A stretch of DNA of 64,000 nucleotides from Bacillus sp. OV166 (GCF_900177675.1 NZ_FXWM01000001.1:2365001-2429000); one strand, 5' to 3'; positions 24,971-35,337 are shown, counted from the stretch's first letter. The notes: generated from the sequence alone by a model not told the origin. Numbers and translations: made by a program.

Positions 24971-26515
24971 ATGACAGTGGATATGAAACCTTTACAACAA
25001 ACTCTGAATGATCGAGTCGAACAAATTAAAAAGGGCGGAGCTCCCAAATATCACGAAAAAAACCAAGAGCAGGGAAAACTGTTCGTTCGCGAGCGTTTAT
25101 CATTATTATTCGATCCTGGCTTTGAACTGGAGGATGCGCTATTTGCAAACTGCATGGCGGGGGATCTTCCTGCAGATGGTGTTGTGACAGGGATGGGCAA
25201 GATTAATGGCCAGCTTGTCTGTGTGATGGCTAACGATTCAACGATCAAAGCCGGTTCTTGGGGAGCTCGGACGGTTGAGAAAATCATTCGTATCCAAGAA
25301 ACAGCTGAAAAACTTCGGGTACCATTATTATACTTGGTAGATTCTGCTGGAGCGCGGATAACGGATCAGGTGGAAATGTTCCCTGGGCGTCGTGGGGCAG
25401 GAAGAATCTTTTACAATCAAGTAAAACTTTCAGGTAAAATTCCTCAGATCTGTATTCTGTTTGGACCATCTGCTGCTGGTGGAGCCTATATTCCAGCTTT
25501 TTGTGACATTGTTATTATGGTTGATAAAAATGCATCGATGTACCTGGGATCACCGAGAATGGCCGAAATGGTTATTGGTGAAAAAGTAACCTTGGAGGAA
25601 ATGGGCGGCGCGCGCATGCACTGTTCTGTTTCAGGCTGTGGTGATGTTCTTGCAAAAAATGAAGAAGAAGCCATTTCAATGGCAAGAAACTATCTTTCTT
25701 ATTTCCCTGCTAATTTTTCAGAGAAACCGCCAGTTCGTGAGTCTGTGGCTCCTAAACCATTGAAAAAACCATTAGAAGAGCTGATTCCGGCTAATCAGAA
25801 TGCACCATTTAATATGCATGATCTAATAAACGGGATTATTGATGAAGGCTCCTTCTTTGAGATCAAAAAACTTTTTGCTGGCGAACTTATTACAGGACTT
25901 GCCCGCATGGATGGGAAACCTGTCGGAATCATTGCCAATCAGCCGCGTGTTAAAGGCGGGGTATTATTCCACGATTCAGCAGATAAGGCCGCAAAATTTA
26001 TTAATCTTTGTGATGCCTACCATATTCCCCTTTTGTTTTTAGTTGATGTGCCTGGATTTATGATAGGTACAAAGGTAGAACGGGCAGGAATCATACGTCA
26101 TGGTGCGAAAATGATTTCAGCAATGGCTGAAGCAAGTGTTCCAAAAATCTCTGTTATTGTACGTAAAGCATATGGAGCTGGTCTTTATGCAATGGCTGGC
26201 CCTGCATTTGAACCGGATGCTTGTCTTGCATTGCCTTCTGCTCAAATTGCGGTTATGGGACCAGAAGCAGCAGTTAATGCCGTTTATGCTAATAAAATTG
26301 CAGAGCTTCCTGAAGAGGAGCGAACTGCATTCATAGAACAAAAACGTGAGGAATATAAAGAGGACATTGATATTTACCATCTAGCTTCCGAAATGGTGAT
26401 CGACGGTATTATTCCAGCAAACTCATTACGTAAAGAGCTTGTTAATCGTTTTGAGGCATACTCTTCAAAATATCTCATTTTTTCAGAACGAAAACATTCT
26501 GTATATCCGGTCTAA
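24971..26515 (+). CDS. yngE: carboxyltransferase subunit of 3-methylcrotonyl-CoA carboxylase
   Basis: Transfers the carboxyl group from carboxybiotin to 3-methylcrotonyl-CoA. The 514-residue protein has both crotonase-like halves of the AccD5/PccB/MccB family: N-terminal oxyanion segment near LVDSAGARITDQ and GPSAAGGAYIPA, C-terminal LVDVPGFMIGTKVE and KAYGAGLYAM. The ATG at 24971 lies eight bases after AGGAGG; a frame opening 39 bases upstream runs into yngF. Leucine-specific function is inferred from the operon; propionyl-CoA carboxylase is the main alternative, but HMG-CoA lyase nearby argues against it. Confidence 0.9.
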   Translation: MTVDMKPLQQTLNDRVEQIKKGGAPKYHEKNQEQGKLFVRERLSLLFDPGFELEDALFANCMAGDLPADGVVTGMGKINGQLVCVMANDSTIKAGSWGARTVEKIIRIQETAEKLRVPLLYLVDSAGARITDQVEMFPGRRGAGRIFYNQVKLSGKIPQICILFGPSAAGGAYIPAFCDIVIMVDKNASMYLGSPRMAEMVIGEKVTLEEMGGARMHCSVSGCGDVLAKNEEEAISMARNYLSYFPANFSEKPPVRESVAPKPLKKPLEELIPANQNAPFNMHDLINGIIDEGSFFEIKKLFAGELITGLARMDGKPVGIIANQPRVKGGVLFHDSADKAAKFINLCDAYHIPLLFLVDVPGFMIGTKVERAGIIRHGAKMISAMAEASVPKISVIVRKAYGAGLYAMAGPAFEPDACLALPSAQIAVMGPEAAVNAVYANKIAELPEEERTAFIEQKREEYKEDIDIYHLASEMVIDGIIPANSLRKELVNRFEAYSSKYLIFSERKHSVYPV

Positions 26516-26572
26516 TTTTTAACAGTTAATTTCTATTTTAAGAGACTTTATCTTAATAAGGAGGCGGATCCT

Positions 26573-27274
26573 GTGAAGAATGGAAAAATTGTAAACTCCT
26601 TTGTGGAAGCAATACAAGATATTTCAGATGGCGATACCATCATTGTCGGTGGTTTCGGACTGTGCGGAATTCCGGAAAAAGCAATTCTTGCCTTAAGAGA
26701 TCAAGGAACGAAGGATTTAACAATCGTTAGCAATAATTGTGGTGTTGATGATTGGGGGCTTGGTCTGCTGCTTGCAAATAAGCAAATTAAGAAAATGGTT
26801 TCATCGTATGTCGGTGAAAATAAAATTTTTGAAAAGCAGTTTTTAAGCGGTGAGCTTGAGGTCGAACTAGTCCCTCAAGGAACGCTTGCTGAACGAATTC
26901 GTGCCGGCGGCGCCGGAATACCTGGTTTTTATACGGCTACTGGGGTGGGAACTCCAATTGCAGAAGGAAAAGAGCACAAGGAGTTTAAAGGAAGAACCTA
27001 TTTATTAGAAGAGGGAATTGTCGGCGATTTTGCCCTGGTGAAAGCCTGGAAGGCCGACCCGCTTGGAAACCTTGTTTTCCGAAAAACATCACGCAACTTT
27101 AATCCATTGGCTGCAATGGCCGGGAAAATTACAATTGCAGAAGTCGAGGAAATCGTTGGGGTAGGAGATTTAAATCCAGAAGAAATCCATACGCCAGGAA
27201 TCTACGTTCAACGTGTGCTGCTCGGAACAAACTATGAAAAACGGATAGAAAGACGTACAGTAGTACAAGCCTAA
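26573..27274 (+). CDS. scoA: 3-oxoacid CoA-transferase subunit A
   Basis: Alpha subunit of succinyl-CoA:acetoacetate CoA-transferase. The 233-residue protein shows the family opening [20 protein letters not shown] and the [16 protein letters not shown] loop. It starts with GTG at 26573, placed by AAGGAGG eight bases upstream. Placed after the leucine genes, it would activate the acetoacetate released by HMG-CoA lyase, so leucine ends as acetyl-CoA units. Confidence 0.9.
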   Translation: MKNGKIVNSFVEAIQDISDGDTIIVGGFGLCGIPEKAILALRDQGTKDLTIVSNNCGVDDWGLGLLLANKQIKKMVSSYVGENKIFEKQFLSGELEVELVPQGTLAERIRAGGAGIPGFYTATGVGTPIAEGKEHKEFKGRTYLLEEGIVGDFALVKAWKADPLGNLVFRKTSRNFNPLAAMAGKITIAEVEEIVGVGDLNPEEIHTPGIYVQRVLLGTNYEKRIERRTVVQA

Positions 27275-27303
27275 TAGTTTAAAAGAGACAAGGAGTGAGT
27301 AGA

Positions 27304-27954
27304 TTGAAGGATGCGCGGTTAACCATTGTAAAACGTGCGGTTCAAGAAATTGAAGATGGAATGAACGTAAATTTAGGGATTGGGATCCCTACCCTTATTG
27401 CCAATGAAATTCCAAGCGAATACAACGTCTTGCTTCAATCAGAAAATGGCTTATTGGGCATTGGACCTTATCCTGTTGAAGGTACAGAAGACCCCGACCT
27501 AATAAATGCGGGAAAAGAAACGGTAACTGCTGTACCTGGTGCTTCTTTTTTTGACAGTGCAGAATCATTTGCAATGATTCGCGGCGGTCATATCGACCTT
27601 GCTATCTTAGGGGGAATGGAAGTTTCTGAAACAGGAGATTTGGCTAATTGGATGATTCCAGGGAAGATGGTCAAAGGAATGGGCGGAGCCATGGACTTAG
27701 TAAACGGCGCAAAACGTGTTGTGGTTATTATGGAACATGTTAATAAGCACGGAGAATCAAAGGTCAAAAAAGAGTGTTCACTTCCCCTTACTGGAAAAGA
27801 AGTGGTCCACCGTTTAATAACAGATTTGGCTGTATTTGATTTCACTCCGGAAGGAATGGTTCTCGTGGAAACCCAGGACGGAGTATCGGTTGAGGAAGTT
27901 ATTGAAAAAACGGAGGCTTCATTTAAAATTGGTGTCGAATTACTAGTTAATTAA
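27304..27954 (+). CDS. scoB: 3-oxoacid CoA-transferase subunit B
   Basis: Beta subunit holding the catalytic glutamate E47 in the [12 protein letters not shown] motif; [11 protein letters not shown] and the [16 protein letters not shown] blocks are also present. The TTG at 27304 was chosen because AAGGAG lies eight bases before it and the resulting start ([12 protein letters not shown]) matches B. subtilis ScoB. An in-frame GTG at 27295 overlaps the ribosome site itself. It ends the operon ahead of a terminator at 28034. Confidence 0.9.
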   Translation: MKDARLTIVKRAVQEIEDGMNVNLGIGIPTLIANEIPSEYNVLLQSENGLLGIGPYPVEGTEDPDLINAGKETVTAVPGASFFDSAESFAMIRGGHIDLAILGGMEVSETGDLANWMIPGKMVKGMGGAMDLVNGAKRVVVIMEHVNKHGESKVKKECSLPLTGKEVVHRLITDLAVFDFTPEGMVLVETQDGVSVEEVIEKTEASFKIGVELLVN

Positions 27955-28033
27955 AAGATTGGACTGGTCCCAGTGATAGGATAAATTTTATTAGGGGTTT
28001 CTCACACGGTTCCATCAAAAACTATTATAAATT

Positions 28034-28068
28034 AACCGCACTGGATTTTATCACTCGTGCGGTTTTTT
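28034..28068 (+). terminator. terminator of the leucine operon, copy 2 of a repeated element
   Basis: AACCGCAC (28034-28041) pairs with GTGCGGTT (28057-28064) before TTTTTT. Hairpin, loop end (CACTC) and following sequence through ACTTATG match the copy at 4601 with few changes. Confidence 0.8.
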
Positions 28069-28226
28069 GATATTATTTCAAGAACTTATGTTTTACAACG
28101 ATGAAAGGTCACTAATTGATGGCCTTATTGTTGTTTTGGTAGAAATAAGTTATGTATTTTGAGCTTCAAAATATGGTTTCAGGTTTGTGCAAATTCAATC
28201 TTTTAATCATTTAAAAAGTTTTGAGA

Positions 28227-28772
28227 CTAGGTCTCGTACAAACTTTCTAAGATACGTATAACTTCTCCAGTAGGAATTTTCATATCATCATTAATCCATT
28301 TTCGTATGATTTCAATTGTTCCTCCAGTTATATAGGTGAAATAATATTCTAATTGAGTCTCATTAGCATTTGGAAACTGTTTTTTTATATCTTCGATTTT
28401 TTTTTCATAAGCAGAATTCAAAATGGTGCTTAGCACATGAGAGCTAGTTTTTTCATTAAAAATAATTTTACAATGCTCTTTATTTTCAAGGATCAAATTA
28501 AATATTTCATTAAGCATATTTTGAAGAGATTCGTCTCCAGAAATATTAATGGTACTCATCAACTTCTCTATCATTTCTTCCTCGATACTTCTCATTAAAT
28601 CAAACGGATCATTGTAATAAGAATAAAAAGTTCCACGATTAATATCTGCTTCTTTGCAAATATCGGTAACTGTAATTTTATTTAAGGTTTTTTCTTGAAG
28701 CAGCATTAAAAAAGCATCAATAATTACTTTTTTGCTATACAATGTTCGCCGGTTTCCTTTTACGCCAACCAT
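28227..28772 (-). CDS. TetR/AcrR-family transcriptional regulator
   Basis: A 181-residue repressor with an N-terminal TetR helix-turn-helix (about residues 12-55: IIDAFLMLLQEK, ITVTDICKEADINRGTFYSYY) and a helical ligand-binding half. The ATG at 28772 follows GAGGAGGAG closely; an open frame 87 bases longer lacks a site. It is divergent from the MMPL exporter gene that starts 240 bases away, the usual layout for a repressor of its own efflux pump. The effector is unknown. No clear palindromic operator was found in the AT-rich gap. Confidence 0.85.
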   Translation of the reverse strand: MVGVKGNRRTLYSKKVIIDAFLMLLQEKTLNKITVTDICKEADINRGTFYSYYNDPFDLMRSIEEEMIEKLMSTINISGDESLQNMLNEIFNLILENKEHCKIIFNEKTSSHVLSTILNSAYEKKIEDIKKQFPNANETQLEYYFTYITGGTIEIIRKWINDDMKIPTGEVIRILESLYET

Positions 28773-29012
28773 ATAATACTCCTCCTCTTTAAAAACCAAA
28801 TCTTTTTCAATAGGTATTTTATTGAACAAAATACAAAAGATTTGTCGGTTTAATAACACATGTTTTCAAATTGCTTATTGTTACCTTCCATTAGATTTAA
28901 TATACTTTTTTCATGCCATTAAATCAACGGAGTGTTTAAATAATAACTAGTTGTTTTAATGTGTTGTATGAAAAATAAATATTTTAAACGAATTTATCTG
29001 GGAGGGTATAAG

Positions 29013-32000
29013 GTGAGAAAGATTATAAAAGGCCGTTGGGCTATTTTCTCTATATGGCTAATCGCGACGATCGTGCTTACAGTTATTCAGCCAGGCATCA
29101 ATGCAATATTAAGACAACAAGGGCAGCAAGGTGCAAATAGTAATAGCCCCTCAGTGGTCGCAGATAATATTCTAAAGAAGATCGATACGGCTAAGGGTAC
29201 CAACGATCTTATCGTTTTTTATGATAAAGATAAAATTTCAGATGAAGAAATGGACAAAATCGGTGATGCTGTCAAGGACATTAGCGATAGCAGCACAGTG
29301 CTAGGGATTACAGATATGATTGATCCTTTTAGTATGCCGGATGCCAAAAGCTCGTTAGTTTCTAAGGATGGCACCACTCTTATGGTCAGCTTTAAGCTTG
29401 ATAAGAAATCAAGGGAAGTAGATGATATAAAAAAAGAACTGGATAGCAAACTCAATCAAGTACCTGTGGAATATTACCTAAGTGGTGAAGACTTTATCAA
29501 TAATGATTATCTGAAGGCATCTCAAGGTGGTGTAGAGAAAAGTGCTGCATTGACAGTTATCTTTATTTTAGTCGTACTTGTCATTGCGTTTAGATCAGTA
29601 GTTACTCCTTTGATATCCTTAGTGGCTGTAGCCTTTTCCTATCTTTGTTCCATGGGAATTGCAGCTCAATTAATTGATAAAGCAGGATTTCCGATTACAA
29701 GTCTTACGCAAATGCTCCTAGTACTGATTCTCTTTGGGATAGGTACAGATTACAACATACTACTTTTTAATCGATTTAGGGAGGAGCTATCCCTAGGCCA
29801 CTCGATCGATGAATCCATCGTAAATACCTATAAAACGGCTGGGAAAACAATTGCTTATAGTATTCTCACTGTTTTTATTGCTTTCCTTGCTCTCGTTTTT
29901 GCTGAATCGCCTATTTATAAATCCGGTGTTGTGGTGGTAATCGGTGTAACGATTCTATTGTTGGAAATTTTGACACTAACACCTTTCATCATGAAAGTAT
30001 TAGGTCAAAAACTTTTCTGGCCTTCCAAAAATGTTGGTGGACATAAGGAAAACAAATTCTGGGGTAAAACATCCTCCTATGCAACAAAGCATCCTCTTCT
30101 ACCAGTGGTCTTAATTCTTTTAATCATCGGACCGATGGTGTATTTACATGAGGAAAAGCTTAACTTTGATACCATTGGAGAACTTGGAAATAAATATCCT
30201 TCCACTAAAGGCTTTAATTTAATTGCAGAGCATTTTGGTAAAGGCCAGGCCATGCCTGCTACTGTTGCTATTGAACATAGTGAAGCCCTTGATACTAATG
30301 AATCTCTTGTCGTAATTGATAACATTACCGAAAGACTGAAGAGTATTAATGGTGTGGATCAGGTTTCTTCGGTAACACAACCTCAGGGAAAGCAAATTGA
30401 GGATTTTTACATCGATAGTCAAATGGGGTCCGTTACGGATGGTATTTCAAAAACTCAAAATGGTGTGGATCAAATAAATGATGGATTAAAGCTGGCTCAA
30501 GAAAAACTTGGATCAGCAGACTTTTCAAAGGTTAGCCAAATGGTGGATGGTACGGCAAAGCTTCAAGATGGTGTGGCTGCCTTAACCAATGGATTAAAGC
30601 AAATCCAGGCTGGTATCGATGATGGGGCAAGTAATTCACAAACGATAAGCAATGGTATAGCGGCCATAGAAACGAATCTCTCAAAGATGAGTAATGGAGT
30701 AGCTGTATTAGCTGATAATTATGGGGAAATGCAGTCTGGTTACAAAGAGATGGGAACTCACTACCAAGATGCGGCAAGGGCTCTTCTTGGTGTAAAAGGT
30801 GCACTTTCTCAAATGCAACTAATGGTGGCTGCTCTAGGAAATAGTTATTCAGATTCAGAGAATGATGCTAATTACCAAGCATTAAAGCAAACAATAGATC
30901 AGTTATCTTCATCTTTAAACCAAATTACACCAGAAGGAATTAGAGCATTAAATGAAAATTATAATGCAGTAACTTCTGGTTTTGGTACAGCAAATAAAAA
31001 TCTTGTAAGAATAAGCAGCGGTCTCTCCCAAATGGCCGATGGTTTGAAAAAACTCGAAAGCGGCCTTGGGAAAGCATCTTCAGGAATAGGCACAATCGTT
31101 ACAAATATGAACAGTGTAACCGATGGGCTGGGGCAGATGAAATCAGGTCAGCAGCAACTTGTAGACGGCCTTAATGGATTCAGTACTTTTGGTCAAAAGC
31201 TGTCCGATGTTAACGGCGGATTGGAGCAAATTTCTGACGGATTAGGACAAACGAATGGTTTCTTAACGCAATTTAAAACAAATAAAACATTCTTTATTCC
31301 AAAGGAAGCCTTGACGGACAAGAGCTTCAAAAAATCATTAGACGCGTTTATGTCCAATGATCGAAAAATTACTAAGATGATTATTGTTTTAAAAGCTGAT
31401 CCTTATTCAAAAGAAGCTTTAAGTACGATTAATAAAATAAATTCAACTGTTTCTGATGGACTTAAAGGCACAGTCCTTTCACAGGCAAAGTTTGGTGTCT
31501 CAGGACCAAGTGCCACTACAAATGATATGAATAAAATATTGAGCAGGGATCTGAATAAAACAACAGCTATAGTAATTATTGGAGTATTACTTGTGCTGTT
31601 CTTTGTGATAAGATCTTTCTGGATACCGGTTTTCATAACTGGGTCTCTTATTGGAGCATACTATTCAGCCATGTTCATGATAAATTATATTTTCATAGAT
31701 TTATTGCGATTTGAAGGTATATCTTCGTTCGTTCCATTTTTCTCATTCATTATCATTGTTGCCTTGGGAGTGGACTATAGTATATTCCTGATGATGCGCT
31801 TTAAGGAATATCCACAATTGTCGCCAAAAGAGGCAATCGTGTTGGCTTCCAGGCAGACTGGTGGGGTAATCATATCCGCAGTCATCATACTTGGCGGTAC
31901 TTTTGCTACACTAATGCCTTCCGGAATCCTGCTTTTGTTTGAATTGGCGATCGCTGTCATTACAGGCCTCGTAGTGCTTTGTTTTGTACTACTTCCTGTC

Positions 32001-32096
32001 TTTTTGCCGGCGATGATTGCCATGCCAGATGCTCTTGCCAATTTATTTTCAAGAAAAAAGGCAGATGACTTAAGTTTGGAAGAAAAAGTACTATAA
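29013..32096 (+). CDS. MMPL/RND-family transporter (YdgH/YdfJ-like)
   Basis: A membrane exporter of about 1027 residues with the duplicated MMPL plan. An N-terminal helix (WAIFSIWLIATIVL) is followed by an extracellular domain and a first five-helix block (about 180-345). Next comes a very long soluble region with repeated D-G-x-x-Q/L-x-x-G heptad-like units (about 480-770), and a second helix block (about 845-1010). Both blocks show the conserved GIGTDYN / GVDYSIFL acidic motifs for proton coupling. Start: GTG 29013 six bases after GGGAGG; frames opening at 28959 lack such a site. It is likely to export lipids or a toxic hydrophobic compound under control of the divergent TetR protein. Confidence 0.85.
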   Translation: MRKIIKGRWAIFSIWLIATIVLTVIQPGINAILRQQGQQGANSNSPSVVADNILKKIDTAKGTNDLIVFYDKDKISDEEMDKIGDAVKDISDSSTVLGITDMIDPFSMPDAKSSLVSKDGTTLMVSFKLDKKSREVDDIKKELDSKLNQVPVEYYLSGEDFINNDYLKASQGGVEKSAALTVIFILVVLVIAFRSVVTPLISLVAVAFSYLCSMGIAAQLIDKAGFPITSLTQMLLVLILFGIGTDYNILLFNRFREELSLGHSIDESIVNTYKTAGKTIAYSILTVFIAFLALVFAESPIYKSGVVVVIGVTILLLEILTLTPFIMKVLGQKLFWPSKNVGGHKENKFWGKTSSYATKHPLLPVVLILLIIGPMVYLHEEKLNFDTIGELGNKYPSTKGFNLIAEHFGKGQAMPATVAIEHSEALDTNESLVVIDNITERLKSINGVDQVSSVTQPQGKQIEDFYIDSQMGSVTDGISKTQNGVDQINDGLKLAQEKLGSADFSKVSQMVDGTAKLQDGVAALTNGLKQIQAGIDDGASNSQTISNGIAAIETNLSKMSNGVAVLADNYGEMQSGYKEMGTHYQDAARALLGVKGALSQMQLMVAALGNSYSDSENDANYQALKQTIDQLSSSLNQITPEGIRALNENYNAVTSGFGTANKNLVRISSGLSQMADGLKKLESGLGKASSGIGTIVTNMNSVTDGLGQMKSGQQQLVDGLNGFSTFGQKLSDVNGGLEQISDGLGQTNGFLTQFKTNKTFFIPKEALTDKSFKKSLDAFMSNDRKITKMIIVLKADPYSKEALSTINKINSTVSDGLKGTVLSQAKFGVSGPSATTNDMNKILSRDLNKTTAIVIIGVLLVLFFVIRSFWIPVFITGSLIGAYYSAMFMINYIFIDLLRFEGISSFVPFFSFIIIVALGVDYSIFLMMRFKEYPQLSPKEAIVLASRQTGGVIISAVIILGGTFATLMPSGILLLFELAIAVITGLVVLCFVLLPVFLPAMIAMPDALANLFSRKKADDLSLEEKVL

Positions 32097-32152
32097 TTAC
32101 TATGTTTCACGGCATCAAAATTCTGAGTATGTAATTGTCTGAACAGTAAAAA

Positions 32153-32176
32153 GGACTTAACTCGTTGGTTAAGTCC
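32153..32176. terminator. hairpin between convergent genes
   Basis: GGACTTAAC and GTTAAGTCC form a 9-bp perfect stem. The T-run (TTTTT) is on the minus-strand side, so it mainly serves the unknown gene at 32336; it also lies behind the MMPL gene. Confidence 0.6.
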
Positions 32177-32335
32177 CTATAATAAAATGGATTCGTTAGT
32201 TTTCCTTAGTAATTATTAGGCTTAAGCCAATAATTCATTCCTTTCCTAAAGTTTATTTATCGAAAAGGATTATCCATTTAATCCTTTTGTTTCGATTTTA
32301 CTAGTATGAAGTTTTTTCCGAAAGGACAATCCTAA

Positions 32336-33034
32336 TCAACACCTCCTCGACATTAAATTGGATGGGTTCTGATCACCTGGACCGATGAAATCTAATGCGG
32401 CAGGAGAAAATACTTTAACTTTTCTTTTAACGTCCTCCAAAGCAATTCGGATCGGCTCAAGAACTACATGATTCTGAAAGACATTACCTCCCATGATTAT
32501 CCTCTTTTTCTTCCTCCTTACGATGGCATTCATATTTTTCTTGCTATCTGTGTTAACAGTGACACGCTCTTTCACTTTCTCACTAAGTACTAATAGTCCT
32601 TTCTCGGTTTGGAAAACTTCTTCTTCAATCGAAGCGACTATTCCGATTTCATGTTTGTTTACAACCAAGATGAAGTTATATCCTGTTTCAGTTTTCTTTT
32701 GTAAAATGTTTACTTCATCTGTGATAAACGTGACGAATTCTTCGGGTTCTTTCGTGTGTGAGTCTTGAGAGTTTTCTTTTTGCTTAATGACTCGATAATA
32801 TGCTTTTGCTCCAATTCCTTCATCTGTAAAATCAAAAGGTTTTATACTCTGGGTGCGTACAAAGAATAATTGATTTACCTTCTCTTTACTGTTTAATTGA
32901 ACACATAAAGCAACATCTTCTTTCATCACCGTTCCTTCTTCGTCAGAAAGCATAGGGACATTCATTTTCATCCCTGGAAATTGAACGAAGATGTAACTGA
33001 AGTTTTTCTTAGGCTGCACATTCGAGAGTCTCAT
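32336..33034 (-). CDS. hypothetical protein
   Basis: A 232-residue soluble protein, basic in its middle (VRRKKKRIIMGGN near residue 185), with alternating strand-like segments (SYIFVQFPGMK, YNFILVVNKHEIGIVASI). No signal peptide, membrane helix or known motif was recognised. The start at 33034 (MRLSNVQPKK) has AAAGGTTG upstream; a frame 72 bases longer is open. It is followed by a minus-strand terminator, so a stand-alone unit is likely. Function unknown. Confidence 0.6.
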   Translation of the reverse strand: MRLSNVQPKKNFSYIFVQFPGMKMNVPMLSDEEGTVMKEDVALCVQLNSKEKVNQLFFVRTQSIKPFDFTDEGIGAKAYYRVIKQKENSQDSHTKEPEEFVTFITDEVNILQKKTETGYNFILVVNKHEIGIVASIEEEVFQTEKGLLVLSEKVKERVTVNTDSKKNMNAIVRRKKKRIIMGGNVFQNHVVLEPIRIALEDVKRKVKVFSPAALDFIGPGDQNPSNLMSRRC

Positions 33035-33303
33035 AAACTCACAACCTTTCCGATTTGTTACAAGATTATTTTCCTTGTAGGTGTATAATTCAATATCGTT
33101 CTTCACATTCCTGTATGATTAGAAAGAGTTTTCATCGTCACTTTCCTATGAAATGCGATGGATCCTCCTAAATTATGAGTAAATCTACTATCGAAACATG
33201 TAAATGATAAAATTCTGCTTTCTAAAACGACAAATTACAGCCTATTATTGAGTATATTTTATAAATCCTGTTAGATTCTTTTTTCTGGAATTTTTTTTAG
33301 GTT

Positions 33304-33336
33304 GTGCACTATATGGAAGGATATGGCTAAAAAAGT
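33304..33336 (+). repeat. dispersed 33-bp repeat, copy 1
   Basis: TGCACTATATGGAAGGA and the following ATGGCTA and AAAAGT match the sequence at 62422-62454 with three differences. In this copy the frame reads MHYMEGYG then a stop. The surrounding 33107-33530 region holds no convincing gene. Confidence 0.5.
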
Positions 33337-33530
33337 AAGGATGTCAGTGATATATTCTCGAGTTTGAATGACAATCCTATATACAGCAAAATACACCGGT
33401 TTTTTGACTTTGTGTGACTTAGAATTCAATGATAAGATGAAACCTACGTAAAAGAACAATTCGCCCAGGGGAAAAGAACTGAAAGGAATGATTTGTTATC
33501 AATCATTTACAATTAAGTTATACGAGCGAA

Positions 33531-33701
33531 ATGGAAAAAGCGATGTATAGTGCACATGGTGTAGGTTATGAAGATTACAGAAGACATCATACAGTGAGAA
33601 TGAGAGTCGAAAAACGCCGTAAAAAGGATTATATTAATTGTCTTAGAATGGTTGCAGATTTAGACCGGCTTGTTCATTTTAATAATCGATTAAAGGCATG
33701 A
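33531..33701 (+). CDS. small basic protein
   Basis: A 56-residue open frame with strongly biased, protein-like content: MEKAMYSAHGVGYEDYRR, then RMRVEKRRKKDY, ending LDRLVHFNNRLKA. The ribosome site before the ATG is weak, but an excellent terminator starts eight bases after the stop, which supports a real short gene. No family recognised; the basic middle could bind nucleic acid. Confidence 0.5.
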   Translation: MEKAMYSAHGVGYEDYRRHHTVRMRVEKRRKKDYINCLRMVADLDRLVHFNNRLKA

Positions 33702-33709
33702 ATCAAAGT

Positions 33710-33747
33710 GGAAACCAATGTGAATACGCACTGGTTTCCTTTTTTTT
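33710..33747 (+). terminator. terminator after the small basic protein
   Basis: GGAAACCA (33710-33717) pairs with TGGTTTCC (33732-33739) before eight Ts. Confidence 0.85.
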
Positions 33748-34070
33748 GATTAAAAGCAAAAATAAATAAGAAAAATTCCTCATCCTTTTCTTATTTAAGG
33801 GTGGTTTTTTCCCATTTATTAAACTTATAAATAGGTTAATCTTAACTGGACAAGAAAATTTAGGTTAAGTAGACTAAAAACTAGTTCATAATAAATACCT
33901 TTATTATCATAAGAGGTCATACAAGCAACTTTAATTAGAGGGGAAGAACCTAACCTGTCCAATATCTTTTTCCTTCAGGATTTTATAAGGATTAAGGTTT
34001 TGCTCTGAAATAATTAGAAAGCAATAGTAAAATTTCCTGTCACCTAATCTACTATAGCGGAGGAATGAAA
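33748..34070. other. leader region of the stand-alone ftsZ
   Basis: An AT-rich 320-base stretch presumably holding the ftsZ promoter. No clear -35/-10 pair or palindrome could be singled out. GGAGGA at 34059-34064 is the ribosome site for ftsZ. Confidence 0.4.
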
Positions 34071-35222
34071 ATGTTAGAATTTGATACAAATATGGACCAA
34101 CTCGCCAAGATAAAAGTTATCGGTGTTGGGGGCGGGGGAAACAACGCCGTGAATCGAATGATCGACGAAGGAGTTGAGGGTGTAGAATTTATTGCCGTTA
34201 ATACAGATGCACAAGCTCTTAATCAATCAAAAGCAGCGGTCACGATGCAAATCGGTACTGCATTGACAAGAGGTTTGGGAGCAGGGGCAAACCCGGAAAT
34301 AGGTAGAAGAGCTGTGGAAGAAAGCAAACAGCAAATAAAAGAAGTGTTAGCAGGCGCAGACATGGTTTTCGTTACAGCCGGTATGGGCGGTGGTACAGGC
34401 ACAGGGGCAGCGCCTGCCATAGCAGAAATTGCCCGCAATCTTGGTGCACTGACTATTGGTGTTGTAACACGTCCGTTTAAGTTTGAAGGCAAAAAGCGTG
34501 CATCTAACGCAGAAAGTGGAATTAACGAAATGAGGGCAGCAGTAGATACCTTAATTATTATTCCCAACGATCGATTATTAGAGATTGTAGATAAAAAAAC
34601 ACCCATGATTGAAGCTTTCCGTGAAGCGGATAATGTACTACGCCAGGGTGTTCAAGGGATTTCCGATTTAATTGCTGTGCCAGGGCTAATCAACCTTGAT
34701 TTTGCTGACGTGAAAACGGTCATGTCCCATAAGGGAACTGCCTTAATGGGAATTGGTATTGCAAAAGGTAAAGATCGTGCTGTTGAGGCTGCGCAGAAAG
34801 CCTTAAATAGTCCCTTACTTGAAACTTCCATCAATGGAGCTCATGGTGTGATCATGAACATAACTGGTGGAAATAATTTAAGTCTTTTTGAAGTACAGGA
34901 GGCAGCCGATATAGTTGCTTCTGCTTCTCATGAGGAATTAAATATGATTTTTGGTTCGGTCATTAACGAAAACTTAGAAGAAGAAATTATCGTAACTGTT
35001 ATTGCCACTGGATTCACTGAGCAAGAGGAGATATTAGCACAACCGCTTTCCCAGCCATTAATGGAAGAAATGTCTAATCCATATCAAAGGGAACAACGTA
35101 AACAGCGTGAACCAATAAACCGAGGCGAACCAGTTCAAGATTATGAAAGACACTCAGAACAGTCAGAAGAATCTCTGAATATACCAGCGTTCTTGCGCAA
35201 TCGAAAAAAACGATTTTTATAA
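34071..35222 (+). CDS. ftsZ: cell division protein FtsZ, stand-alone copy
   Basis: A 383-residue tubulin-like GTPase that polymerises into the division ring. It has the N-terminal [17 protein letters not shown], the tubulin signature GGGTGTG at residues 106-112, the T7 synergy loop N208-LDFAD-213 and the C-terminal membrane-anchor-binding peptide ([11 protein letters not shown]). All catalytic parts are intact. The ATG at 34071 is favoured because the GGAGGA is seven bases away, against one for the ATG at 34065. Unlike the dcw-cluster gene it has no ftsA upstream; it stands between a small gene and araR, so it is probably a second FtsZ. Differences from B. subtilis FtsZ cluster near residues 145-155 and in the linker. 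Confidence 0.9.
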   Translation: MLEFDTNMDQLAKIKVIGVGGGGNNAVNRMIDEGVEGVEFIAVNTDAQALNQSKAAVTMQIGTALTRGLGAGANPEIGRRAVEESKQQIKEVLAGADMVFVTAGMGGGTGTGAAPAIAEIARNLGALTIGVVTRPFKFEGKKRASNAESGINEMRAAVDTLIIIPNDRLLEIVDKKTPMIEAFREADNVLRQGVQGISDLIAVPGLINLDFADVKTVMSHKGTALMGIGIAKGKDRAVEAAQKALNSPLLETSINGAHGVIMNITGGNNLSLFEVQEAADIVASASHEELNMIFGSVINENLEEEIIVTVIATGFTEQEEILAQPLSQPLMEEMSNPYQREQRKQREPINRGEPVQDYERHSEQSEESLNIPAFLRNRKKRFL

Positions 35223-35337
35223 ATATAACATCTGAATTTCATATGTAAGGGTCATGCTGACAAAACTTGTAGAATCTAATAGAACATGTCCTCATGAAAG
35301 ATTCTGGAATTAATATATCTCTTTAAATTAAATAAAG

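Noticed and set aside
34223..34606. 127-codon minus-strand frame opposite ftsZ
   Set aside because: It mirrors a well-supported FtsZ and has no ribosome site; the same holds for long frames opposite the acyl-CoA dehydrogenase, aldehyde dehydrogenase and NadX-like genes.
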